A stretch of DNA of 42,547 bases, taken from positions 1-42,547 of the forward strand of contig JAKAQO010000005.1 in assembly GCA_021822495.1 (NCBI GenBank), written 5' to 3'. The stretch is from a bacterium. GTDB taxonomy: Bacteria > Elusimicrobiota > Elusimicrobia > UBA1565 > UBA9628. The notes below the pieces were generated by a model that saw only the letters and a program-made list of their open reading frames with translations, was not told the origin of the DNA and did no database searches. Numbering within the stretch: the stretch's first letter is position 1; each line of letters starts with the position of its first letter. Position numbers and translations under genes: made by a program. Positions 32,769 to 40,210 of this stretch are shown one piece after another.

Positions 32769-33374
32769 TTAAGAATGCTGGGCTGAGGCGGAAGCCGGAG
32801 TTGAAGAAGCGCCTTTAGAAGCGGTTTTCTTCGCGGAAGACGAAGCGCCAAAAATACGCGCATAGTCTTTCGGATAATTTTGCTTAAAGCTCTTTAAAAG
32901 CTTCTCGCGATTGGCTTCCCAAGCCTCGGTATTTTTCCCGGTTTTGCGAACCTTTGAATCGTAGACCAAGAATTCAAAAATTCTTTTGCCTTCGGAAGGC
33001 CGAATATTGGCCCCGGGTTTGGACATCATTTTGTGAACGTATCGGCTCCAGATTTTTTGGCCGATCTGCCAGACCTTGGGATTTTTGAAGATTTCCGGGT
33101 CAGTTTTTTTCTCCGCCGCCTGTTCCGCGGCCGTCAACTCCAAGAATTGGGAGTTAATCGGGCGGGCAATGGTGTGGCAGGCCGAACACTTATTGAGAAA
33201 TAAGTGATAATACATCTTCATTTTGGGCGGATACTGGGAGACGTCAATGGAGGTTGGCCCAAAGTCATTGGGAAACACCCCTCCAGACTTGTCCGCCGAA
33301 TACCCCATTGAGAAAAGAGCGGCGTTTATGGCGACGGCTCCGAAGACGACTGCGATTATTTTTTTTAGCTTCAT
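32769..33374 (-). CDS. Periplasmic monoheme cytochrome c
   Basis: 201 residues. Shine-Dalgarno GAGAGGA 8 nt before the ATG. Signal peptide (KKIIAVVFGAVAINAALFSMGYSA-DKS). One heme site, CSACH at 63-67, and a Met-containing loop KMMSKPGANIRPSEG likely to give the axial Met. Low-complexity Ala/Ser/Lys tail. Carries electrons in the periplasm. It follows the outer-membrane cytochrome-porin by 30 nt, so a shared electron path is likely. Confidence 0.9.
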   Translation of the reverse strand: MKLKKIIAVVFGAVAINAALFSMGYSADKSGGVFPNDFGPTSIDVSQYPPKMKMYYHLFLNKCSACHTIARPINSQFLELTAAEQAAEKKTDPEIFKNPKVWQIGQKIWSRYVHKMMSKPGANIRPSEGKRIFEFLVYDSKVRKTGKNTEAWEANREKLLKSFKQNYPKDYARIFGASSSAKKTASKGASSTPASASAQHS

Positions 33375-33404
33375 GTTAGTTTCCTCTCTTGTTTATTTGT
33401 TCCA

Positions 33405-34844
33405 TCAAAATCCGACTTCAAACTGAAGGCTCAAGCGATTCCCCATTGGAAGTAGCGCCGCGACATTTGAATTAATTCCACCATAGTTGGCCGTTCCACC
33501 TCCGCCAAAACGATTGGTGTCAACCGTATATTCAAGGAATCCCTTGAAATTCGGCGCGAAATAGTGAGCAATCTGAGCCGTCACGTAATTAAAACGCTCT
33601 GTTCCATTCCACAAAGTCATCCAGTTTTCTCTTAAGAGGGGAACTAAGAACGCATAATCATGATAATCCCGCTTATAGGTGTAGAAGATTTCGGCATAAG
33701 CGGCCTGGTCTGTTTCCGCGGCGCCTAAAGTCATGTCAGAGTCATGAGCATAGGCATAAACCGCTCGGGCGTAGAAGTCATCATGCTCCCACAAAGCGTC
33801 AAACCCTCCGCGAACGTTTTGGACATAATGATTGGCAATAGGGGTTGTTCCACCACCCGGCAAATCTCCCGTAGATCCAGGCGCTCCTGCATCAGTAACT
33901 CCGCCGGATTGACCCCATTGACCGAAAGTTCCAACCATCAAACCATCTCCCGTATCATAAGCAAAACGCGCATAGCCGTTTCCCGCGCCGCCTTGACCGG
34001 TATTGTTGGATGAGGGATCCTTGGAATATCCAAGAGCATAATAGACAAAAGAGGCGCTCTCACTGGAAATGTGAACTTGTCCATAAATCTCACCGGTCTG
34101 GGTTTGGGTGTTGAGTGGAAAACCGGAAAGATAGGCTTGCCCTTCCATCAAAAAATCCGTCGAACGATTCGCGATGGTGGGGCTTTCAGCCGAGGTAATG
34201 GTCTGATACGGATCATCGACAAAGAAGCCGCGGCGCATCATCACGACGTTGTAGAGAAGAGAGGGATGGTAGCCAAATCTCAAATCCCCCATGCTCGGAT
34301 TAAAACCCGCTGCCTGATTGGCGTCCATTTCTCCAAAATAAGAAACGTGCTTGGCCGCATCGCCGCCAGCGATGAACATATCAATGTCATTGATGGGTTG
34401 AAATTCCGGACCGTTGAGAGGCCCCGTGCCGCCCATTTGAGAACCGGTCGTCGCGGTTCCATGTCCGGTGTCCAAGGGTCTCGAACGAACAATGACGGCC
34501 CAGGGCATGGTGGCTTCCGTCCAGAGTTCCTGGTTTTGGCTTTGAAGAACGCCATCGGTTGAACCGCGGGTTCTCACGTAACCGTTCATTTTAAACTGCC
34601 GCCCATAAGCGTTCAATGTTGGGTAATCGGCATGACATTGGGAGCAACTCATGTGGTATTTGCGCGCAAAAGCCGGAAGACCCAAGGCCTGACTAATCCC
34701 GTCAGGTCTTACTGGGCACAAATGCCTCAGACTATGAAAGTAGGGTGGCAAAAGCCATACAAGACTCAACACTAAAGCGGAAAGTAAAAGCCGCTTAAAC
34801 GCCCTCTTCACCGTTTTCGTTTTTCCATCACTCCCATCCGTCAT
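33405..34844 (-). CDS. Cyc2-like outer-membrane monoheme cytochrome-porin
   Basis: 479 residues from ATG at 34844, chosen over ATG 34853 because the Shine-Dalgarno AAAGGAG touches the latter and is 9 nt from the former. After a long basic/hydrophobic signal region comes LPAFARKYHMSCSQCHADYPTLNAYGRQFKMNGY, printed here in parts: a heme site CSQCH (67-71) with a 'P.LN.YGR.FK.NGY' follow-up. The rest is alternating aromatic/small beta-barrel strands (YFGEMDANQAAGF, FAYDTGDGLMVGTFGQW, FLEYTVDTNRFG), ending in Phe (FEVGF). Heme then barrel is the Cyc2 layout, used to oxidise extracellular iron in known cases. Function here is inferred. Confidence 0.7.
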   Translation of the reverse strand: MTDGSDGKTKTVKRAFKRLLLSALVLSLVWLLPPYFHSLRHLCPVRPDGISQALGLPAFARKYHMSCSQCHADYPTLNAYGRQFKMNGYVRTRGSTDGVLQSQNQELWTEATMPWAVIVRSRPLDTGHGTATTGSQMGGTGPLNGPEFQPINDIDMFIAGGDAAKHVSYFGEMDANQAAGFNPSMGDLRFGYHPSLLYNVVMMRRGFFVDDPYQTITSAESPTIANRSTDFLMEGQAYLSGFPLNTQTQTGEIYGQVHISSESASFVYYALGYSKDPSSNNTGQGGAGNGYARFAYDTGDGLMVGTFGQWGQSGGVTDAGAPGSTGDLPGGGTTPIANHYVQNVRGGFDALWEHDDFYARAVYAYAHDSDMTLGAAETDQAAYAEIFYTYKRDYHDYAFLVPLLRENWMTLWNGTERFNYVTAQIAHYFAPNFKGFLEYTVDTNRFGGGGTANYGGINSNVAALLPMGNRLSLQFEVGF

Positions 34845-34849
34845 TGATT

Positions 34850-35401
34850 TCATCTCCTTTTGTTTTTAGCGGCCCTGGATCTTCCCAAGTTTCTCCCCGC
34901 TTTAAATTCTAGCGTTTTATCCAGCACCTTGATAAGGTCAAAGGCGGTAATCACGCCAACGACTCCGTTATTTTCTGTCACAAAAACGCGGTGAATGCGT
35001 TTTTTGAGCATTTCTTTGACGACCTCGCGAAGAGGGGTTTCCTTTTTTACGGAAAAAAGTTTAGGGGTCATCCATTCCGTCACCCTGTCTTCTTCGCTTT
35101 CCGCATGAAAGCCAATGCCTTGAGCGATAGTCTCAAGAGCCCCAAGGGTTCTCAAGGCTCCGCGGTCTTCCCCGCCAGAGGAACAGGCGACATGATCGCG
35201 CTCATAATGAGTGATGTCGGTTTTAGTCAAAACCCCAACGGGAGAAGCGCCTCCGTTTAAAACCGGAGCCCCGCTGATGTTTTTATCCAAGAAGACGGAA
35301 GCGGCACGCTGCATGGTGTCTTTTGAAGAAATGGTCACAACAGGGGAAACCATCACGTCCTCGGCATGGAGTTCAAAATTGGCTTTTTGGGTTTTTCTCA
35401 T
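34850..35401 (-). CDS. Paired CBS-domain protein
   Basis: 183 residues, cytosolic. Two CBS motifs: VMVSPVVTISSKDTMQRAASVFLDKNISGAPVL...VGVLTKTDI and WMTPKLFSVKKETPLREVVKEMLKKRIHRVFVTENNGVVGVITAFDLI, separated by a variable linker (residues ~70-110). A basic tail (RSRAAKNKRR) ends it. CBS pairs bind adenine nucleotides and act as energy sensors. It sits between the DUF488-like gene (4 nt overlap) and the cytochrome-porin gene (5 nt gap). Confidence 0.9.
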   Translation of the reverse strand: MRKTQKANFELHAEDVMVSPVVTISSKDTMQRAASVFLDKNISGAPVLNGGASPVGVLTKTDITHYERDHVACSSGGEDRGALRTLGALETIAQGIGFHAESEEDRVTEWMTPKLFSVKKETPLREVVKEMLKKRIHRVFVTENNGVVGVITAFDLIKVLDKTLEFKAGRNLGRSRAAKNKRR

Positions 35402-35847
35402 TTAAACGCTCCGGCAACACTCTTTCTTGCAACAAAACGACTTGCCTTTTCAACCGGGAATAAACTCTGGAGAGAAAAATCTCTTTTTTTCCTTAGCGAA
35501 GATAAGACCTTGGCTAATACAAAAGAAGGACAATGATGAGGCGGCGAAGCTTCTAAATCGCAATCACAAAGCAGAACCAGCTTTCGGCGCAAGGAAAGAA
35601 GCGCCAGGGGCTTCATCAAATTAAGAGCGTAATTTGAGCGGAGTTCTTTTTCATAAGCCGCTTGAAATTCCTTTTGGGTCAATAGTCCAAGGCCCAGACG
35701 CTTTCGCAAAACGTAGCTGGGAGCAAGACCCGGAATCCAGGCATCCATGGCGCTTAAGATTTTTCCACCGGGGCGTTTCCACGAAGGAAGAATTTTGTAG
35801 CCGTTTCCGCGTTGCCCTAGCTTTTCCACGACGATTCCGCTTTCCAT
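35398..35847 (-). CDS. YeaO-like DUF488 protein
   Basis: 149 residues. The segment WKRPGGKILSAMDAWIPGLAPSYVLRKRL, followed by F..AYEKEL, matches the DUF488/YeaO layout (DxWxxxLAPS...F..Y..EL), and LVLLCDCDLEASPPHHCPSFVLAKVL replaces the usual 'LLYxAKDxxxNHA' with a Cys-rich version (Cys near 94, 96, 104). First gene of the redox operon. It has no Shine-Dalgarno and should be leaderless from TATACT. Biochemical role of the family is not established. Confidence 0.65.
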   Translation of the reverse strand: MESGIVVEKLGQRGNGYKILPSWKRPGGKILSAMDAWIPGLAPSYVLRKRLGLGLLTQKEFQAAYEKELRSNYALNLMKPLALLSLRRKLVLLCDCDLEASPPHHCPSFVLAKVLSSLRKKRDFSLQSLFPVEKASRFVARKSVAGAFK

Positions 35848-35896
35848 AAAACTAGTATAGCGCGCAAAGAAGGTTCTGTTCCATGACCTGGGTCAT
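35848..35896 (-). promoter_or_regulatory. Redox-operon promoter with Crp/Fnr-type site
   Basis: On the minus strand TATACT (35854-35859) ends 6 nt before the ATG at 35847, so the start codon would be +1. ATGACC-TG-GGTCAT (35883-35896) is a 14 bp palindrome whose TGA-N6-TCA core has the spacing of Crp and Fnr sites, centred about -42. The -35 is poor, as expected for class II activation. A Crp/Fnr-family gene ends 30 bp further upstream. Confidence 0.65.
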
Positions 35897-35925
35897 ATTT
35901 TTCAAAGAAATTTTTGAGAGAAGTT

Positions 35926-36594
35926 TTAACGACTCAGATCGACGAGGAATTCCGGCTTTTGAATAACGATTTTGCCGCGGGAGGAGGACAGAATTTCTTT
36001 GTCTTCAAGTTGTTTTAAAATTCGGAAAGTGGTTTCCAAGGTCGCCCCGACAAGCTCGGAGAGTTCTTTTTTCGTAAAAGGAACCGTTGGGCCATGAACC
36101 TGAAAAAGCCGCGTCAAAATAGAGGCGATTCTCTTAGGGACGGCCTCTTGCCCCAAGCATCTGAGTCCCTGAACATCCTTGAGGCGTTCCGAACAAAGAG
36201 AGCAAAGCCCGCGCACAAACCCGCCATTTCTTGAGTAGCAATCCAGGAAAATTCTCTCAGGGATCAAAATAACGTGGCTTTCCTCGGCGCAAACAGCTGT
36301 GCAGGGATAAACTCTGTTGTTTGAGCCCAGGCGGCACAAGGTGCCGAAAATCTCCCCGGGGGCCAAACTCTCCAGCGCGAAAGATTTCCCGTCCGAAGTA
36401 AATTTAAAGACTTGGAGTCTTCCTTTATATAAAACCCAGACGCCTTCCGCGGGCTCGCCTTCATTGTAAATAGTATCGCCTTTTTTAAATGTCTTAATTT
36501 TGGAAACTGAAACAAGGGAGGAAAGTTCCTGCGGAATCAGGGTCTTAAACGGGTCTATTGAGGAAAGAAATTTCGCGATTTCGTTTGCGGCCAT
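35926..36594 (-). CDS. Crp/Fnr-family regulator, cysteine-rich
   Basis: 222 residues. Cyclic-nucleotide-like beta barrel (GDTIYNEGEPAEGVWVLYKGRLQVFKF, LAPGEIFG), dimer helix, and a C-terminal winged helix (FTKKELSELVGATLETTFRILKQLEDKEIL) keeping the Glu187/Arg191 pair that reads TGA-containing half sites. Seven cysteines (87, 98, 102, 119, 131, 134, 146), including CSLC, are not at the classical FNR N-terminal places. It may sense redox or metals, or bind heme. Candidate activator of the adjacent redox operon. Confidence 0.88.
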   Translation of the reverse strand: MAANEIAKFLSSIDPFKTLIPQELSSLVSVSKIKTFKKGDTIYNEGEPAEGVWVLYKGRLQVFKFTSDGKSFALESLAPGEIFGTLCRLGSNNRVYPCTAVCAEESHVILIPERIFLDCYSRNGGFVRGLCSLCSERLKDVQGLRCLGQEAVPKRIASILTRLFQVHGPTVPFTKKELSELVGATLETTFRILKQLEDKEILSSSRGKIVIQKPEFLVDLSR

Positions 36595-36632
36595 TCCCTA
36601 TTATATCTCTTTTGTATTTTTTTGTCCGCGGA
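36595..36632 (-). promoter_or_regulatory. Promoter of the Crp/Fnr-family gene
   Basis: On the minus strand CGGACA (36623-36628), 17 nt spacer, perfect TATAAT (36600-36605), ending 5 nt before the ATG at 36594: another leaderless layout. An 8 bp palindrome TCCGCGGA (36625-36632) covers the -35 and lies between the divergent promoters. Confidence 0.6.
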
Positions 36633-36650
36633 ATTTTAAAAAAACCGTGC

Positions 36651-36740
36651 TATAATAAATTGAGTAAGAAGTCGGCGGAGCTTGTTTTCCGCTGAGAAAA
36701 CTTACCGAAGACGTTAATAAAATAAGAGGTAATAATCATA
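36651..36740 (+). promoter_or_regulatory. Cold-shock gene promoter and structured 5' leader
   Basis: TATAAT at 36651-36656 with a weak -35, then a leader of about 78 nt. GTAAG (36664-36668) pairs with CTTAC (36701-36705) and GCGGA (36675-36679) with TCCGC (36688-36692), a nested hairpin. Shine-Dalgarno AAGAGGT (36724-36730) is unpaired. Long structured leaders commonly control cold-shock genes by temperature. Confidence 0.6.
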
Positions 36741-36950
36741 ATGAAAGGAACAGTTAAGTGGTTCAACGATCAAAAAGGCTATGGATTCATCACGCCCGAG
36801 GATGGAACGCCGGACGTATTCGTCCATCACAGCTCCATCTCGATGGATGGATTCAAGACTTTGAGCGAGAACCAGCAAGTTGAGTTTGAGGTGACCAAAT
36901 CGGACAAGGGTCCGAAGGCCGCCAACGTCAAACCGCTCGTCATGGCCTAA
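36741..36950 (+). CDS. Cold-shock protein CspA family
   Basis: 69 residues, a single cold-shock domain: [22 protein letters not shown] with RNP1 (KGYGFI) and RNP2 (DVFVHHS). Binds single-stranded RNA and DNA and melts RNA secondary structure. Followed by a strong intrinsic terminator, so it is a single-gene unit. Confidence 0.97.
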   Translation: MKGTVKWFNDQKGYGFITPEDGTPDVFVHHSSISMDGFKTLSENQQVEFEVTKSDKGPKAANVKPLVMA

Positions 36951-36967
36951 GCCGACGGCGGAAGGCA

Positions 36968-37000
36968 AACCCGCGCGAATTTTTTCGCGCGGGTTTTTTT
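36968..37000 (+). terminator. Intrinsic terminator after the cold-shock gene
   Basis: AACCCGCGCGAA (36968-36979) and TTCGCGCGGGTT (36984-36995) form a perfect 12 bp stem with a TTTT loop, followed by a T-run to 37000. Confidence 0.95.
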
Positions 37001-37034
37001 ATGTCATAAGGAAATTTTTGTAGAATAGTTTTGC

Positions 37035-37106
37035 GCCGGGGTAGCTCAACGGTAGAGCAATCGCTTCGTAAGCGATAGGTTGTGGGTTCAAATCCCATCT
37101 CCGGCT
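37035..37106 (+). tRNA. tRNA-Thr (anticodon CGT)
   Basis: 72 nt: acceptor GCCGGGG/CTCCGGC (one G-U), D arm GCTC/GAGC, anticodon stem ATCGC/GCGAT with loop TTCGTAA (CGT), T arm GTGGG/CCCAT-type with TTCAAAT. The base after the acceptor is T, the first of a run of nine T, so discriminator and terminator overlap; CCA is not encoded. A TAGAAT -10-like box lies at 37021-37026. Confidence 0.93.
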
Positions 37107-37132
37107 TTTTTTTTGTTCTCCCGCCCTAAACC

Positions 37133-37160
37133 TTGACCTCCCTCAAAAGTTTATTACACA
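37133..37160 (+). promoter_or_regulatory. Candidate promoter of the sugar cluster
   Basis: TTGACC (37133-37138), 16 nt, TACACA (37155-37160). Transcription would start near 37167, after the in-frame ATG at 37161 and before the ATG at 37185 with its GGAGG. Confidence 0.45.
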
Positions 37161-37184
37161 ATGGAAGAGGGTTGGAGGTTCGTT

Positions 37185-37544
37185 ATGAAAAAATTAGCGT
37201 CCGCCGCAAAGCTGGGTGAAGCTCGTCTGTCTTCCCCGGGAAAAATTAAGAGTCCCATGGCCGTCAAAAATTCCCAAGCGCCAAAATGGGTCAATATTGA
37301 TTATCCGCGCCCGAGCGAAAAGGTTTTAAAAGGCCATTACGCCATCCGCGTTCATGCTCCCTGGGCCAATGAAGCGCAGGTTTCTTTAAACGGAACTTCT
37401 TGGAACGGGTGCCGCAGCGATGTGGGATTTTTCTGGCATGACTGGCGCCCGGAACGCTCCGGAGTTCAAAAAATTTATGCGCGAGCCCGAAACGGCGCAG
37501 GAGCCTGGACCAAGGCAGAAACAAGAGAATGCGAGGTGGAATAA
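37185..37544 (+). CDS. Small Ig-like (CBM48-type fold) protein
   Basis: 119 residues from ATG 37185 (GGAGG, 6 nt). The first ~35 residues are basic and Ser-rich; the remainder is a single beta-sandwich: WVNIDYPRPSEKVLKGHYAIRVHAPWANEAQVSLNG then GFFWHDWRPERSGVQKIYARARNGAGAW. It resembles the N-terminal early-set domains of glycogen-active enzymes. No signal peptide or catalytic motif. One base separates its stop from the transaldolase start, so it may help bind glucan or enzymes of this cluster. Function unknown. Confidence 0.65.
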   Translation: MKKLASAAKLGEARLSSPGKIKSPMAVKNSQAPKWVNIDYPRPSEKVLKGHYAIRVHAPWANEAQVSLNGTSWNGCRSDVGFFWHDWRPERSGVQKIYARARNGAGAWTKAETRECEVE

Positions 37545-37545
37545 A

Positions 37546-38664
37546 ATGCACAAGTCATCAAATAGCAACAAAGTGAATCCTTTAAAAGCCCTGGAGGCCT
37601 TTGGGCAAAGCCCCTGGCTTGACTCTTTAAGCCGAAAACTCATCGAAAGCGGAGAACTCGCCAAGCTCGTAAAAGAAGACGGGCTCAAGGGCATTACCTC
37701 CAACCCCGCGATATTTGACAAGGCCGTTTCCCAAGGCTCCGATTACGACGCGGCCATTCTTAAAAAATGCGACCAGAAGATCACCGAGACCGAGGCCTTG
37801 TTTGAGTCTATCGCCATTGAAGATATCAAGGACGCCGCCGAAATTCTTTATCCCGTTTATAAAAATTCCGGGGGCAAAGACGGCTTTGTCAGTCTTGAGG
37901 TGTCGCCCCGCCTGGCCCATGATTCGGCCAAAACTCTTGAAGCGGCTCGCCGACTTTTTAAGGAACTGGCTCGGCCTAACGTCATGATCAAAATTCCCGG
38001 AAACCGCGAAGGCCTTTCCGCAATCGAAAAAGCCCTTGCGGAAGGAATCAACATCAACATCACGCTTCTTTTTTCGGTGAATCGCTACAAGGAAGTTTTG
38101 GAAGCCTACATGAATGCCTTGGACTATCGAAAGAAAAAGGGGCTTTCGATTTCCGATATTTCCTCGGTCGCCAGTTTCTTTGTCAGCCGCATTGACACTG
38201 CGGTAGACGGCTTGCTTAAAGACGCCTCTCTCAAGGGAAAAACCGCCATTGCCAACGCCAAAATGGCCTACAAACATTTCCAAGAAATCTCGCAAACAGC
38301 CAAGTTTCAAGAACTCCTGAAAGCGGGAGCAAAGCCCCAGCGCCTTCTATGGGCCTCGACCTCGACTAAGAATCCAGCCTACCGGGATGTCTTGTACATC
38401 GAAGAGCTCATTGGAGAGCCCACGGTCAACACCATTCCGTTTGAAACTTGGAACGCCTTTAAGGACCATGGGAAACTCCGCGCTTCGCTTAAGGAAAACA
38501 TCTCCGAAGCCCAGGCCATGATGGAGAAACTGCCAAAAGCAGGCGTGGATTTAGATAAGGTTTGCAAGGATTTAGAAGACGCTGGGATCAAGGCCTTCGC
38601 CGATTCTTACGCTCATCTTTTAAAGAATCTTGAGGACAAAATGAAAGCCTTGGATGTTAAATAG
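37546..38664 (+). CDS. tal: Transaldolase
   Basis: 372 residues from ATG 37546 (longer frame from 37420 overlaps the Ig-like gene and is rejected). Segments SPWLDSLSRKLIESGEL, GITSNPAIFDKA, and the Schiff-base Lys149 in PNVMIKIPGNREG, then NITLLFSVNRYKEV. This is the longer, actinobacterial/cyanobacterial-type transaldolase. It moves a dihydroxyacetone unit between sugar phosphates in the pentose phosphate pathway. Followed by zwf (12 nt). Confidence 0.95.
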   Translation: MHKSSNSNKVNPLKALEAFGQSPWLDSLSRKLIESGELAKLVKEDGLKGITSNPAIFDKAVSQGSDYDAAILKKCDQKITETEALFESIAIEDIKDAAEILYPVYKNSGGKDGFVSLEVSPRLAHDSAKTLEAARRLFKELARPNVMIKIPGNREGLSAIEKALAEGININITLLFSVNRYKEVLEAYMNALDYRKKKGLSISDISSVASFFVSRIDTAVDGLLKDASLKGKTAIANAKMAYKHFQEISQTAKFQELLKAGAKPQRLLWASTSTKNPAYRDVLYIEELIGEPTVNTIPFETWNAFKDHGKLRASLKENISEAQAMMEKLPKAGVDLDKVCKDLEDAGIKAFADSYAHLLKNLEDKMKALDVK

Positions 38665-38676
38665 TCTGCGGAATTT

Positions 38677-40206
38677 ATGAGCGAAACGCTTGTCACCCCC
38701 AAGGTTTTAAGCCAGCCGGAACTGAGCTTGATGGAAGAACGTCCGGAACCTTGCGCCCTCGTTATTTTAGGAGGCATGGGGGATTTGGCCCACCGAAAGC
38801 TTTATCCGACCCTGGCTTATCTTCACCAGCAGAACCTGTTACCCTCCAGCTACGCCGTCGTCATCGTCGCGCGCCGGGACATGAATGATGAGAGCCTAAG
38901 GCAAAACATCGGAGAATCTCTCGCCAAAGCTGGAATAAAAGAAATTCCCGCTGGATTTTTGGAAAGACTCTTTTTTGTCAACGGCGATCTCTCCGACCGG
39001 GATTTCTACGCGCGTCTTAAAACCAGGCTTCAAGAGCTCTCGAAAGATATGCGGCTAAGCGGACATCTTTTTTATTTCGCGACATCTCCGACTCTTTATC
39101 CCGTCATTTTGAGAAAAATGGCGGAAGCGGGTCTCAATAATCAAGAAGGCTTATCCACTTGGCCCCGAGTCATTATCGAGAAACCTTTTGGAACTGATTT
39201 GGAATCGGCCATTTCAATAAACAAAGAAATCCATTCCATTCTTCCTGAGAATCAGGTTTATCGCATTGACCATTACTTGGGAAAAGAGACGGTGCAAAAT
39301 ATTCTCATTTTGCGCTTTGCCAATACTTTTTTTGAACCGGCCTGGAACCGGGATCATGTCGATCATGTTCAGATTACCGTGGCTGAATCCATCGGCATCG
39401 AGGGCCGCGGACCGTATTACGACCAGTCGGGAATTTTAAGGGATATGTTTCAAAACCATCTTCTTCAGCTTTTAAGCCTGGTGGCCATGGAGCCGCCCGC
39501 GCGCTTTCAAGCCGATCCTATTAGCGACGCCAAAATCAATATTTTGCGCGCGATTCCCGACATGAACGCTCAAAACCTCGTCCTAGGGCAATACGCCGGA
39601 GCCCAAATTGATGGAAAATACTTGCCGGGATACCGCGAAGAAACGGGAATTTCAAGCGATTCAAGAACTCCCACCTTTGCCGCCGCAAAACTTGAAGTGG
39701 ACAATTGGAGATGGCACGGAGTTCCCTTTTACCTGCGTTCCGGAAAACGCCTACCTAGAAGAGTGACTGAAATTGCCGTTCATTTCAAGCACGTTCCTGT
39801 TTCAATTTTTAAGCCTTTGCTGGCCGAGGAATTAGCCGCCAACACTCTAAAGCTGAGGTTGCAACCCGATGAGGGAGTTTCGGTTTCCTTTGAGACAAAA
39901 CACCCTGGATCCAAAATATCCTTAAGCACCGTGACGATGAATTTCGACTATTACAAAGCCTTCGGCATTTCCCAACCGGAGGCCTATGCCCGCTTGATTC
40001 TGGACGCCTTTATCGGAGATCGAACGCTGTTTACCCGCAGTGATTTTGTCGAGGAAGCCTGGAGGGTTCTCGCGCCGGTGTTGGAAGCCGGCAACAAATC
40101 CAAGATTATTCCCGTCCGCCCCTATGGATTGACGGGCGGAGACTGGGGTCCGCATGGAGTGGGCGAACTTCTGGTTCGAGATGGACGAACATGGGATCAT
40201 TTTTAA
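38677..40206 (+). CDS. zwf: Glucose-6-phosphate 1-dehydrogenase
   Basis: 509 residues. NADP loop GGMGDLAHRKLYP (32-44; usual GASGDL), EKPFG (168-172) and the catalytic RIDHYLGKETVQN (196-208, His199). Oxidises glucose-6-phosphate to 6-phosphogluconolactone, first step of the oxidative pentose phosphate pathway. pgl follows 4 nt later. Confidence 0.97.
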   Translation: MSETLVTPKVLSQPELSLMEERPEPCALVILGGMGDLAHRKLYPTLAYLHQQNLLPSSYAVVIVARRDMNDESLRQNIGESLAKAGIKEIPAGFLERLFFVNGDLSDRDFYARLKTRLQELSKDMRLSGHLFYFATSPTLYPVILRKMAEAGLNNQEGLSTWPRVIIEKPFGTDLESAISINKEIHSILPENQVYRIDHYLGKETVQNILILRFANTFFEPAWNRDHVDHVQITVAESIGIEGRGPYYDQSGILRDMFQNHLLQLLSLVAMEPPARFQADPISDAKINILRAIPDMNAQNLVLGQYAGAQIDGKYLPGYREETGISSDSRTPTFAAAKLEVDNWRWHGVPFYLRSGKRLPRRVTEIAVHFKHVPVSIFKPLLAEELAANTLKLRLQPDEGVSVSFETKHPGSKISLSTVTMNFDYYKAFGISQPEAYARLILDAFIGDRTLFTRSDFVEEAWRVLAPVLEAGNKSKIIPVRPYGLTGGDWGPHGVGELLVRDGRTWDHF

Positions 40207-40210
40207 TCTT

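Noticed and set aside
37420-37545. Longer N-terminus of transaldolase overlapping the Ig-like gene
   Set aside because: Out-of-frame shadow of the Ig-like gene; the family begins near residue 20 of the shorter form.
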